NCBI RefSeq assembly: GCF_030068475.1
Contig: NZ_JAQOSP010000086.1
Coordinates: 1 to 64,000, forward strand
Length of the DNA stretch: 64,000 nt
DNA from: Roseofilum acuticapitatum BLCC-M154
GTDB taxonomy: Bacteria > Cyanobacteriota > Cyanobacteriia > Cyanobacteriales > Desertifilaceae
Direction of reading: 5' to 3'
Under the pieces are notes generated by a model that searched no databases, had not been told where the DNA came from, and worked only from the letters and a program-made list of their open reading frames with translations. Numbering within the stretch: position 1 is the first letter of the stretch; the number at the start of each line of letters is the position of its first letter. Positions 49,218 to 57,982 of the stretch are shown in pieces. The position numbers and the translations under genes were made by a program.

Positions 49218-49433
49218 CTAGACTTCCTGTGCTGGCGATTGGAAATCGAGAATTTTTGCATATAGACTATCTACGGACTCTTCCGCAAACAATTCATCCT
49301 TCAGTTTCAGGTAGTCACTGCCTCTAAGATTGCAGGCTGCCCAAAATCGGGCGACCTCAGAGGGTTCCATGTGGGCGAAAAGAATTTCCAGCCCTTCTTG
49401 TAGAATTTGTTGCTCAATCTTCATTTTATTCAA
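49218..49433 (-). CDS. Hypothetical 71-residue protein
   Basis: MNKMKIEQQILQEGLEILFA, HMEPSEVARFWAACNLRGSD, then a helical C-terminus. It is not recognised; it resembles small genes that accompany toxin-antitoxin pairs in cyanobacteria. The last residues (SPAQEV) are from a repeated sequence (49215-49239) also found at the end of the HigA-like gene. It lies just downstream of the NurA-type gene on the same strand, with 14 bases between. Confidence 0.6.
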   Translation of the reverse strand: MNKMKIEQQILQEGLEILFAHMEPSEVARFWAACNLRGSDYLKLKDELFAEESVDSLYAKILDFQSPAQEV

Positions 49434-49447
49434 GGAGCTATAGATGA

Positions 49448-50500
49448 TTATCGAAAAGTTCGCTCGTTCATTTCCTCAAAAAATAGCTCCTCACTTTCAG
49501 TCGCCATTTGTAACGCTATCCGATCTTGAAGAATTCTTGCATTGAAGTTTCGACGTACTTCTTCATCAACACGATTAAGTAAAAAGGGAATTTCATGTCC
49601 TGCATGGTTCATTTGACAGTCAGCGCCCATCATACGAAGCATATTTTCTAAATGATCTTCGTGTACCTCGAAACCAAAAACTTTATTTCTGGGTTTAAAA
49701 ATTCCCCTGAAAATATGAGGAGCATAATTATGGAGGAATGATGGAAGTGTCCCTCTCGATCTCTCCCCTTGGTTTCTATTAGGAACATTACTATTTAACA
49801 AGTGATCTTCAAGGGTTTCTATAATATATAGTTCTCCTGTTCTTAAAGCACGAGCAAATGTTGAGAATATCACATTAGCTTTAATATTTTTCATCACTCC
49901 AATACATTGCTTACCACTAGAAAAAAGAGTATCGTAAAGACTGACACCTTCTTGAATAGCAACAAGCCATTCATAGACTAAAGTACCGTCAAAAAATATA
50001 TAAGGTTCTTCAAGTTCTAATCCATGTCTTACCTCAAAGTACCGGAGATAAGCAGTTGATGAAATACCAAAAAGTGCTTGTTCTTGCCGTGCAATAAAAT
50101 CATTAGTATCTGTAGAATCACTAAGATAGGCTCTACCAGACCAATAATGCAACGAATCTTGTAAGGGACGACGATGGGAGATGCTACCAATTCCTACACA
50201 TAGAGCTTGCCCTGATGAGTACATCTGTAAAGGAAGTGCTGGAGTTCCATCTACAGCAGCAACATGACCCTGTTCTAATTCCGGAGCGTTACTGAATAAA
50301 CCAAACTCAACTTGGCGTAACCTGGGTCTGCCTCCAGGTAATGGGCCTGATGACTCCATTGCTTCTCTTGCTTCACGGGTGATTTGCCTTGCTTGCTCAC
50401 TATCAAGCATTTCAACGACATCATCTGCAATACCGCCAAAAGTTGCGGCGAACTCATCACGGGTAATACGTCTTGAACGTCTAATTAACTCACTAAACAT
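49448..50500 (-). CDS. nurA: NurA-family nuclease
   Basis: About 350 residues from MFSELIRRSRRITRDEFAAT at 50500. This start has a good ribosome-binding site (AAGGGG, about 12 bases upstream) and lies four bases after the methyltransferase stop; the ATG at 50539 is within that gene. NurA signatures: HVAAVDGTPALP (Asp84) and IFFDGTLVYEWL (Asp171) supply the metal ligands; KQCIGVMKNIKANV and the C-terminal HEIPFLLNRVDEEVRRNFNAR follow. NurA is a 5'-3' exonuclease and ssDNA endonuclease acting with HerA. It is the third gene of the HerA-MTase-NurA operon. Confidence 0.85.
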   Translation of the reverse strand: MFSELIRRSRRITRDEFAATFGGIADDVVEMLDSEQARQITREAREAMESSGPLPGGRPRLRQVEFGLFSNAPELEQGHVAAVDGTPALPLQMYSSGQALCVGIGSISHRRPLQDSLHYWSGRAYLSDSTDTNDFIARQEQALFGISSTAYLRYFEVRHGLELEEPYIFFDGTLVYEWLVAIQEGVSLYDTLFSSGKQCIGVMKNIKANVIFSTFARALRTGELYIIETLEDHLLNSNVPNRNQGERSRGTLPSFLHNYAPHIFRGIFKPRNKVFGFEVHEDHLENMLRMMGADCQMNHAGHEIPFLLNRVDEEVRRNFNARILQDRIALQMATESEELFFEEMNERTFR

Positions 50501-50504
50501 ATCT

Positions 50505-51812
50505 CTAGTTTCCCCTTTTTTCAAATACGTTAAGAACACAAGTGTCTGATCTCATTCTACGGTCACGCTTTGCCATATTATTTTTGTATGCACTTCCAGG
50601 TTCTTGCTGACGACCACGAGAAACATAGGCAGTATCTAACCAACTTAAGCCACCACCAACAGCTATTGAATAAACATCTGATGGCACATCATGATTTGGA
50701 TCTTCGGGTTTAAAGCCACTCCACTTAGGGAGAAAAACACATAGTCTGCCATTCTCATTAAGAGATTCTGTTAGTGAAGTTATAATTTCTTGCATCACAA
50801 CCAGATAGTCTTGATAACTTTCTGCTGAAGCTAACAGATCATCAAATAAGTGGCTAGATTGACCATAATAGGATGGATCAATAAATATCCAATCTGCTTT
50901 AATTGGTAAGCGGTTTCGCGCATCGTGTTGTTGTATAAAATGACGGCGAGGATATAGATCAAATAGATGAATCTTGAGCTTGAAATTAGAATCTTTCTGC
51001 CATCGATCACGGTCATCATAAACCCTTTTGAGCATTCCGCTTCCAGCCATTGCATCTACTGCAACTCCCTTGTGAGGAGCAAAATAGTATAATGCATTTG
51101 CATAAACTTCACCAGGGATGGAACCTGAAAAATCCTCTTCTTTTTTCCACTTTGGATGACTAAAAGCCCACCAATCTGAAGGTTTTATGATGTCAAGATT
51201 GGCTTTAACACTGCCGTTTTTCTTGCACCAATTTCTGTGTATTTGGGTATATGTTGATGCTGGATTTTTATCTAGAAGATCTAGAGCTTCAGTAAAATAT
51301 TCTTTCATCCTACCTTTCTGTCGTTGAGCATATTGAAATAATTTAGGAGCAGCTTGACGTAACTTGCCTGTATCTATACCCTCTGCCTCAAGCTCTAGGA
51401 GAGCTTGACCTTGTGTCACAAGTCCTCTAGCTTTGACAGAATTGATCCCAATTTGAGTACATAATTGGCTAAATTTTAGTTTTTGCGATTTATCTATTTC
51501 TTTTTGATGATCAAAAATTTTAGAAGCTTGTGCCCAAAGTTTTGCACGATAAAATGCTCCTCCCGGCTGTCTTTGAGAAGCTAGTTCAGCACATCTTGCT
51601 ATTTCTTGTGGATCTGTAATTTCCAATGAAACTAACTCAGCCACTTCATAGAATGAGTTGCTATCTACAGAATTTTGGAACTGCTTCAAAACACTTGTTT
51701 TTTCCCCTTGTTTATAAGACGAATTGTTGCTTGAGTTTCCACCCAATGGAAAAGCCTGACTATCAGTAATAAGTTTTGTAACTGTATCTTGCGTTTTAGA
51801 GGTCAAATTCAT
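50505..51812 (-). CDS. DNA methyltransferase-like protein with DPSY motif
   Basis: A 435-residue protein. Residues 1-200 are helical, with no recognised domain (QCAELASQ-type helices and KLKFSQLCTQIGINSVKARG could bind DNA). The C-terminal half is an amino-methyltransferase-like fold: motif I AVDAMAGSGM at 251-260, then the acidic HLFDLYPR, motif IV IDPSYYGQ at 311-318 (DPSY instead of the usual DPPY), and FLPKWSGF. Order I then IV fits alpha or gamma class rather than beta. It overlaps the HerA-like gene by 17 bases and precedes nurA by four, so the three are translated as a unit. Target base is unknown. Confidence 0.8.
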   Translation of the reverse strand: MNLTSKTQDTVTKLITDSQAFPLGGNSSNNSSYKQGEKTSVLKQFQNSVDSNSFYEVAELVSLEITDPQEIARCAELASQRQPGGAFYRAKLWAQASKIFDHQKEIDKSQKLKFSQLCTQIGINSVKARGLVTQGQALLELEAEGIDTGKLRQAAPKLFQYAQRQKGRMKEYFTEALDLLDKNPASTYTQIHRNWCKKNGSVKANLDIIKPSDWWAFSHPKWKKEEDFSGSIPGEVYANALYYFAPHKGVAVDAMAGSGMLKRVYDDRDRWQKDSNFKLKIHLFDLYPRRHFIQQHDARNRLPIKADWIFIDPSYYGQSSHLFDDLLASAESYQDYLVVMQEIITSLTESLNENGRLCVFLPKWSGFKPEDPNHDVPSDVYSIAVGGGLSWLDTAYVSRGRQQEPGSAYKNNMAKRDRRMRSDTCVLNVFEKRGN

Positions 51813-53487
51813 CTGTTACTGCTGATAAATATGGTTCTTGAGCATTAATTCTAGCACCAGTATTGTCGGTTCTCATCAATTCAAACGGCGACGGAGCCAT
51901 TTGTGCTAAAACTGTTGCTTTTGATTCGTGTATTGCAACGAGAGCTTGCCCTGTACCTAGCTTCATTGCTTGTGGAGAAAATTCTCTCCCCATTGTCTGA
52001 GTTGCTGCATCTGCTTCAGCTTTACTATTTTGACGCATGACAAACTTGGTATTCAGGTTATTCATAACACGCTGTGGAATCTGTGAAGTATTTTGTAAAC
52101 TAAGAATAATTGAATGGTCTACCGATCTACCTTCTCTCATAACCCGCTCAAATGCTCTTTCAAGAGAAGTACTATATTGGGAATCATTATCAAAAACTCG
52201 ATGTGCTTCATCTACCATCTGAACAATTCCAACTGAGTCTGTATTCCGTTTTTTACAATATTGCTGGCAAATACGCAAGAAGTACGAAAGAATCAAGGCA
52301 TAGGATCTAGTTTCCATTTGAGCGTAGTTGATAACTAAAATCTTGCCTTGCTCTACATATTCCTCTAAAGTAAAAGATTGAACTGTTTGTTTCCAATTAC
52401 CATCAAGGCTAGATTGCAAACGTTTTTTATTACGTTTTCCAGTATTTTGTCCGACAACATCTAGCCACGGCATTCCTTTTTGACGATTGTTCGCCTTTCG
52501 TAAGATCGCTTTCCCTGTAGCTTCATGAATTTGTAGTAGTGGATCTACATTTTTGTTCATTCTTTGTCGAACCAAATCGAGAATATCAGAAGTTGTATAG
52601 CTTTGTCGATCTCTACTATGAACTTCTTGATAAAGTGTGTCTCCTGCACCTGCAAATCCCTCAAATTGAGCCTGCTCATTAGAATAGGGAAAAAATAATC
52701 CTGCTAAAATTTCTGGACTAAAGTCTGATGCATTAAACCCAACAACAGCATCAACTGTATTGGGATCGCACAAACCATGAAACCCAACTCTTGTTACATT
52801 TGAAATCCCATGTTGAACTAAACCATAGGATCTAAACTGCTCCCAAATTTCGGTAGGCACGCCTGGATCTGTATTTGCTCTATCAATGAAGCCGTAATCT
52901 GGCTTCGCGTCATGCAAAAGAACACATTTTCCAAACTGGAGAGCTTGTTCTACAAGATTTGCTGAAACATTAGATTTTCCTGAGCCTGTTCCCCCAGAAA
53001 CCATAATGTGATAATTGAACTTGAGAGGGTCAATACATAGGGGAACACCTTCTGCATTAAGCAGTTCTCCAACTACATTGGAAGTACCATCATCTCGGTT
53101 TACCCTTTGAGGGATACCAATTACTCTACTGGTATCTTCAACATTCAGTCTACTTACGACGGCTCCAGGTAAAGGACGTAGCCTAGGTGTAAGTAACTGA
53201 CGACCATTATACTGACCTAAAATACCAATTTCAAAAACCTGCACAGATTCAACAGACTGAACGTTAGGATTATCTTGCATCAGTCTTAATCCATGAAGAA
53301 TAGTGGGATCAAGCCTATTACTGTTTACAATTGAGATGTTACGGTTTGGCTCAAGGATCTGGCCAATCCACGACATATCACCCTGATCTAGCCGGACATA
53401 ATCAAACAAGGCAAAACCTTCCTCAATGCTTCCCATTGCTTGAACGTGAGACAAGTCGCCGCTAGTTCCATCGTGTAAAATGATCAT
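51796..53487 (-). CDS. herA: HerA-family ATPase/helicase
   Basis: A 563-residue protein. The N-terminus (1-150) resembles the HAS-barrel of HerA (MIILHDGTSGDLSHVQAMGS, FEIGILGQYNGRQLLTPRLRPLPGAVV). The RecA-like core follows: Walker A GGTGSGKSN at 165-173, KCVLLHDAKPDYGF, Walker B VQMVDEAHRVFD, and the late RQNSKAEADAATQTMG, then VAIHESKATVLAQMAP. HerA hexamers translocate DNA and activate the NurA nuclease during end resection; HerA homologues also occur in defence systems. First gene of the operon. Confidence 0.85.
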   Translation of the reverse strand: MIILHDGTSGDLSHVQAMGSIEEGFALFDYVRLDQGDMSWIGQILEPNRNISIVNSNRLDPTILHGLRLMQDNPNVQSVESVQVFEIGILGQYNGRQLLTPRLRPLPGAVVSRLNVEDTSRVIGIPQRVNRDDGTSNVVGELLNAEGVPLCIDPLKFNYHIMVSGGTGSGKSNVSANLVEQALQFGKCVLLHDAKPDYGFIDRANTDPGVPTEIWEQFRSYGLVQHGISNVTRVGFHGLCDPNTVDAVVGFNASDFSPEILAGLFFPYSNEQAQFEGFAGAGDTLYQEVHSRDRQSYTTSDILDLVRQRMNKNVDPLLQIHEATGKAILRKANNRQKGMPWLDVVGQNTGKRNKKRLQSSLDGNWKQTVQSFTLEEYVEQGKILVINYAQMETRSYALILSYFLRICQQYCKKRNTDSVGIVQMVDEAHRVFDNDSQYSTSLERAFERVMREGRSVDHSIILSLQNTSQIPQRVMNNLNTKFVMRQNSKAEADAATQTMGREFSPQAMKLGTGQALVAIHESKATVLAQMAPSPFELMRTDNTGARINAQEPYLSAVTDEFDL

Positions 53488-53580
53488 TTAGCTTTCCTTA
53501 CTTTATATGAAATTCTCCAAGGTATCAGTCACAGAGAACTTCCCTAGTATCATAGTTTCTTCATAACATATTATATACAA

Positions 53581-53625
53581 AGTTCCAGTGTACTCTTACA
53601 AAAATAGTAGAGTTACACTGGAACT
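53581..53625. terminator. Imperfect inverted repeat (16/17-bp arms) at leuA-herA junction
   Basis: AGTTCCAGTGTACTCT at 53581-53596 and AGAGTTACACTGGAACT at 53609-53625, complementary except for one bulged base. It lies between leuA (stop at 53651) and herA (start 53487) on the same strand. It may terminate leuA, or it may mark an insertion boundary. Confidence 0.7.
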
Positions 53626-53650
53626 AAAGTCAATCAGATCATATATTAGG

Positions 53651-55261
53651 CTAAACCACGGCAGTTTCGTGCTGTGCGTGGAGACGGTCTTTTTTCAACG
53701 CTTCCGAGAGACGGTTGAGCGCGTTCACGTAAGCGTGAGCAGAGGCAACCACAATATCCGTATTCGCGGCATGACCCGAATATACCCGGTCTTCATGTTG
53801 GACGCGGATGGTGACTTCGCCGATCGCATCAATTCCCGCCGTAACCGACTGTACGGAGAACTCGATCAGCTTATTCGGCACATTAATCACCCGATTAATT
53901 GCCTTATAAATCGCATCCACCGGCCCAGTGCCGATCGCCGCATCCGTCAGCTCTTCCCCATCCGGAGTCCGCAACGTTACTGTTGCCGTCGGTCGCGAAT
54001 TGTCTCCACAGGACACCTGTACCAACTCCAAGCGGAAGAAGTCCGGCGCTTGTTGAATCTCATCATTGGCGATCGCCTCAATATCCCAGTCGCTGATCTC
54101 CTTCTTCTTATCCGCCAACTCCTTAAAGCGCACAAACGCCTTATTTAAATCCGTCTCCGACAACTCAAAACCCAACTCTTGCAGCCGGTTACTGAACGCA
54201 TGACGGCCCGAATGTTTACCCAAAACAATCTGATTTTCACTCAAGCCAATGGACTCAGCATCCATAATTTCATAGGTGAGCTTATTCTTCAGCACCCCAT
54301 CCTGGTGAATACCCGACTCATGGGCAAACGCATTCGCCCCCACAATCGCCTTATTCGGCTGCACCAACATGCCCGTCAAATTCGACACCAACCGCGAAGT
54401 CTTATAAATCTGCTTCGTATCGATCTGCGTCAGAGGTTCCATAGACTCCGGAGCGCGACCAAAGAACGGATTATAATACTGACGGCGCACATGCAGAGCC
54501 ATCACCAACTCCTCCAGAGCCGCATTACCGGCACGCTCGCCAATGCCATTAATCGTACATTCGAGTTGCCGAGCGCCATTTTCCACCGCCGACAAGAAAT
54601 TAGCCACCGCCAAACCCAAATCATTATGGCCGTGAACCGAAATAATCGCCTGGTTAATATTGGGCACATTCTCCTTAATGCCGCGAATCAGCGCCCCAAA
54701 CTCCGCCGGAGTCGTATATCCCACCGTATCTGGAATATTAACCGTCGTTGCGCCAGCCGCGATCGCCGCCTCCAAAACCTGGTATAAAAACTCTGGATCG
54801 GAACGTCCCGCATCCTCCGGCGAAAACTCCACATCATCCACAAACGACTTCGCATAAGCCACCATTTCCGGCGCAATTTTCAGCACCTCTTCCCGACTCT
54901 TCTTCAGCTTATATTCCAAATGAATATCCGAAGTCGCAATAAACGTATGAATTCGCGGTTTCGCCGCCGGTTTCACCGCATCAGCCGCCGCCTTAATATC
55001 CTGGCGTGTTGCTCTCGCCAACCCACAAATCGTTGGCCCCGCTTCCGTCCCCACCGTTGCGGCAATCTTCTGCACCGCATCAAAATCCCCCGGACTTGCA
55101 AACGGAAAACCGGCCTCAATCACATCAACTCCCAGACGGGCCAGTTGTTTAGCAATCACCAGTTTTTCATCACCATTCAGAGTTGCCCCTGGACATTGTT
55201 CACCGTCGCGGAGAGTAGTATCAAAGATAATGATACGGTCGTGTTGAGGTTGCATAGTCAT
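53651..55261 (-). CDS. leuA: 2-isopropylmalate synthase LeuA
   Basis: A 536-residue LeuA, which condenses acetyl-CoA with 2-oxoisovalerate in leucine synthesis. Catalytic barrel: [20 protein letters not shown] with the DTTLRDGEQ signature near residues 13-21, then [15 protein letters not shown] with the metal-binding His pair near 208-222, and [12 protein letters not shown]. The C-terminal allosteric (LeuA dimer) domain begins near residue 390 ([18 protein letters not shown]) and provides leucine feedback. Length is normal; the start could also be the third codon (ATG at 55255). Confidence 0.97.
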   Translation of the reverse strand: MTMQPQHDRIIIFDTTLRDGEQCPGATLNGDEKLVIAKQLARLGVDVIEAGFPFASPGDFDAVQKIAATVGTEAGPTICGLARATRQDIKAAADAVKPAAKPRIHTFIATSDIHLEYKLKKSREEVLKIAPEMVAYAKSFVDDVEFSPEDAGRSDPEFLYQVLEAAIAAGATTVNIPDTVGYTTPAEFGALIRGIKENVPNINQAIISVHGHNDLGLAVANFLSAVENGARQLECTINGIGERAGNAALEELVMALHVRRQYYNPFFGRAPESMEPLTQIDTKQIYKTSRLVSNLTGMLVQPNKAIVGANAFAHESGIHQDGVLKNKLTYEIMDAESIGLSENQIVLGKHSGRHAFSNRLQELGFELSETDLNKAFVRFKELADKKKEISDWDIEAIANDEIQQAPDFFRLELVQVSCGDNSRPTATVTLRTPDGEELTDAAIGTGPVDAIYKAINRVINVPNKLIEFSVQSVTAGIDAIGEVTIRVQHEDRVYSGHAANTDIVVASAHAYVNALNRLSEALKKDRLHAQHETAVV

Positions 55262-55342
55262 ACAAGCTATTCGACAAAAACAGGTTCATCTCATTTTAGC
55301 CCACATTTTAATATATTAGTAATATATGAGGAAATACAAATT

Positions 55343-55945
55343 ATGCCCTATAGTAAATTTACCCTCAGTCGCGCTGTAGAAGATTTTGAACTAACCTTGA
55401 TTGAAGGCGATCGCTTTTTCCCTAAAATTCAACCCGTCCAACCGACCCCCCTACTCCAAGATATCCTAAAAGAAACCATCCCTTGGGCGATCGCCGTCAG
55501 TAGTAAAAAAGCCCGTTCCGAAGGAATTATTAACCCCGTTTTGTTGGAAGTAAAACGTCAACTGAAAGGACAAATCAGTGTTTTTTCGGGTGAAGAGTTT
55601 ACCGTACAACCGGAAGTAGATTTAACCGGATATGTAGATTTTTTGATTAGTCGTTCCCCTGAACAATTGTTCATTAAAGCTCCTGCTGTTGTGTTAGTCG
55701 AAGCCAAAAAAGAAGACCTCAAACCTGCTTTAGGTCAGTGTTTAGCTGAGATGGTCGCTGCTCAACGGTTTAACCAACAAAAACAACAAGCGATCGCCAC
55801 AATTTATGGGACTGTCACCAGTGGAACGGTGTGGCGGTTTTTAAAGCTCGAAGGACAATCTGTTACCATTGATTTAACCGATTATCCATTACCCCCCGTT
55901 GAGCAAATTTTAGGATTTCTAATGTGGATGGTGCAGCAAGGGTAA
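55343..55945 (+). CDS. PD-(D/E)XK-like protein
   Basis: About 200 residues from the ATG at 55343 (MPYSKFTLSRAVEDFELTLI); the frame upstream (to 54920) is the antisense strand of leuA. Motif EVDLTGYVDFLI followed by APAVVLVEAKKEDLKPALGQCLAEM is the D-x-n-E-x-K core of PD-(D/E)XK nucleases (D201/E-A-K region, approximately residues 103 and 125-127). The family is common in cyanobacteria and of unknown function. It is divergent from leuA with an 80-base intergenic region. Confidence 0.8.
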   Translation: MPYSKFTLSRAVEDFELTLIEGDRFFPKIQPVQPTPLLQDILKETIPWAIAVSSKKARSEGIINPVLLEVKRQLKGQISVFSGEEFTVQPEVDLTGYVDFLISRSPEQLFIKAPAVVLVEAKKEDLKPALGQCLAEMVAAQRFNQQKQQAIATIYGTVTSGTVWRFLKLEGQSVTIDLTDYPLPPVEQILGFLMWMVQQG

Positions 55946-55987
55946 AGTTTCACTGTAAGCATTCACCGTCAGCTATCAGTCATCAGC

Positions 55988-56013
55988 TAGGGACGTAGCA
56001 TACTACGTCCCTA
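55988..56013. terminator. Hairpin between convergent genes
   Basis: Perfect 11-bp stem (TAGGGACGTAG / CTACGTCCCTA) with a four-base loop between the PD-(D/E)XK gene and the LabA-like gene. It is probably a bidirectional terminator, and is also close to a common GGGACGTAGCATACTACGTCC repeat. Confidence 0.65.
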
Positions 56014-56066
56014 CAGGTTTTAGATAGGGATTAGAGCGGTTAACTCAATTGGCCCAACAACACATG

Positions 56067-56582
56067 CTATAGATCGGTTTTCTCAATTAACGGTCGGATA
56101 TCATTGAGATCGATATAACGGTCTGTTGCATTTCTCAGTTCCCTAGCAATCATTCCTTCCGTGGAAACGACGGTAATATGGGTACTTTTGGAGCGCAACA
56201 GCTCGATCGCCCGTTCAAAGTCTCCATCCCCACTAAATAAGATCACCCGGTCATATTGCTCTACCGTATTAAACATATCAATAACAATTTCTATATCTAA
56301 ATTCGCTTTCTGGGAATAGCGCCCCGAATGGTCATCATAATATTCCTTCAGAATTTTGGTGCGTACCGTATAACCCAAACTAATCAAAGCATCTCGAAAT
56401 CCTCTTTGATCTTGGGGGTCTTTAATTCCCGTATACCAAAAGGCATTCGCTAGATCCATTTCTTCCTTGCCAGCAAAGTATTCTAAAACCCGTTTTGGAT
56501 CGAAAAACCAGCCATTTTTTTGTTGGGCATAGAACATATTGTTTCCATCGACAAAGATTGATACACGATTTTTATATCCCAT
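56067..56582 (-). CDS. LabA/DUF88-like NYN domain protein
   Basis: About 171 residues from MGYKNRVSIFVDGNNMFYAQ at 56582 (a start at 56666 adds 28 residues without NYN homology). The NYN (DUF88/LabA) pattern is complete: VSIFVDGNNMFYAQ with the first Asp, LDIEIVIDMFNTVEQYDRVILFSGDGDFERAIELLRSKS with further catalytic Asp residues, and VVSTEGMIARELRNATDRYIDL. LabA is involved in circadian output repression in Synechococcus; related proteins are RNase-like. It could be either; context is not informative. The interval 56583-56947 upstream contains no recognised feature. Confidence 0.85.
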   Translation of the reverse strand: MGYKNRVSIFVDGNNMFYAQQKNGWFFDPKRVLEYFAGKEEMDLANAFWYTGIKDPQDQRGFRDALISLGYTVRTKILKEYYDDHSGRYSQKANLDIEIVIDMFNTVEQYDRVILFSGDGDFERAIELLRSKSTHITVVSTEGMIARELRNATDRYIDLNDIRPLIEKTDL

Positions 56583-56947
56583 AAAATGTTGTCCTAGACG
56601 ATTGGATGTGCATACAAGAGCGCTGACGGTTAGCCAAGATGCTAACCGTTCAAACACAAAACCCACCCCATCCAGTTGGGCTATCTAGACCCATTCTGGG
56701 GGGCACTATTGAGCGTTAGAGTAGGCAGTTCAGGAGAGAAATTATCCCAAAAATTGAGTCAATAGAATTAAGGGTAAGAATTGAGTTGTAAGGGTTTTAA
56801 TAGAAAAAACAAAGCGATAAAATCGCCTAAAATTTATACAAGAATAACGAGGCCTAATCCATTATAGAAGCATCTCTAATTCGATTTGGGCCTCTAAATT
56901 CTGGTTCTATTATGACAGAAAGTCTTAGCTTTTGCTCAAGAGTTTTG

Positions 56948-57805
56948 TCAAGAGTTAGGAAATTCTGTGACGATGGGGTGTTCGGGATAGGAACACCAAT
57001 CACTCCAACTGCCCACATAGAGTTTTTCTTGGGGTCTTCCGGCTAGAGCTAGGGAAAATAAGTTAACACAAGCGGTAACTCCGGAACCACAGTATACCCA
57101 GAATTCGGACTCAGCAGGATAGGCTTGCCATCGAGTTTGATGGTAGCTCATCGGTTGCGTCGCTCCTGACTCGGTGGTAACCTCTTGCCACGGGTGGTTC
57201 ATCGCTCCAGGAATATGACCGGCTACCGGATCGATTGGCTCGGTTTTACCGATATATCGGTCATAGGCTCTCGAATCGACTAGAATCACATCCGATCGTT
57301 CTCCTAAGCGCTTGATGGCTTCACAATCAACCACCCAATCGGATTGAATCTCAGGCGTAAAGGCTCCCGGTTGTTTGGCTGCGCTGGGTTCCTGACTGAT
57401 AGGATATCCAGCTTCTTGCCAGCTTTTCCAACCTCCATCTAAAATGGCTACTTGCTCATGACCGAGATAGCGAAGTAACCACCAACAACGAGAGGCAAAG
57501 GCCATCCGGGAGTTATCATAGGCAACGACTAAGGTTTCGCGAGATTTAATGCCGAGTTGAGCGAGTTGAGTCGCCAATACTTCAATATCGGGTAAGGGAT
57601 GACGACCGCCATGGGTTTGTACGGGGCTAGATAGGTCTTCATTGAGGTGCAGGTAAAAGGCTCCAGGAATATGACCCGCTTCATATTCTTCTCGTCCTTG
57701 CTCTGGGTTGCTGAGGGCGAAGCGACAATCAATAATCACGATTTGAGGGTCTTGGAGGTGTTCGGATAACCATTGTGGAGAAACGAGCAGGGAGGGAAAG
57801 GTCAT
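56948..57805 (-). CDS. Rhodanese-type sulfurtransferase (SseA-like)
   Basis: About 285 residues from MTFPSLLVSPQWLSEHL at 57805 (an ATG at 57811 adds two). Two rhodanese domains: domain 1 with IIDCRFALSNPEQGREEYEAGHIPGAFYLHLNEDL and LDGGWKSWQEAGYP; domain 2 with DVILVDSRAYDRYIG, AGHIPGAMNHPWQEV and FWVYCGSGVTACVNLFSL, whose CGSGVTA loop holds the active Cys. This loop type is characteristic of 3-mercaptopyruvate sulfurtransferases (CG[S/T]GVTA). Domain 1 has no active Cys, as usual. Confidence 0.93.
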   Translation of the reverse strand: MTFPSLLVSPQWLSEHLQDPQIVIIDCRFALSNPEQGREEYEAGHIPGAFYLHLNEDLSSPVQTHGGRHPLPDIEVLATQLAQLGIKSRETLVVAYDNSRMAFASRCWWLLRYLGHEQVAILDGGWKSWQEAGYPISQEPSAAKQPGAFTPEIQSDWVVDCEAIKRLGERSDVILVDSRAYDRYIGKTEPIDPVAGHIPGAMNHPWQEVTTESGATQPMSYHQTRWQAYPAESEFWVYCGSGVTACVNLFSLALAGRPQEKLYVGSWSDWCSYPEHPIVTEFPNS

Positions 57806-57982
57806 AATCAATTAAAAATTAAAAATTAGAAATTAGAAATTGGGTCTGAGTTGGGGTACGTTGGCTCGTTAGGAGGCCGATGTTTAATTTACCGCGATCG
57901 CCCAGTCTCCAGCAAGGGGGTGCGGGAGATGGGGAGATAGGGAGAATGGGAAAATAGCCTTTTACGGATTACCGATTTCCTT

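Noticed and set aside
53588-54857. Long plus-strand frames over leuA
   Set aside because: Antisense to a clearly conserved leuA; His/Arg/Ile-rich composition is that of a shadow frame.
54920-55342. N-terminal extension of the PD-(D/E)XK frame
   Set aside because: This part is the antisense strand of leuA and has no protein-like pattern; the ATG at 55343 fits better.
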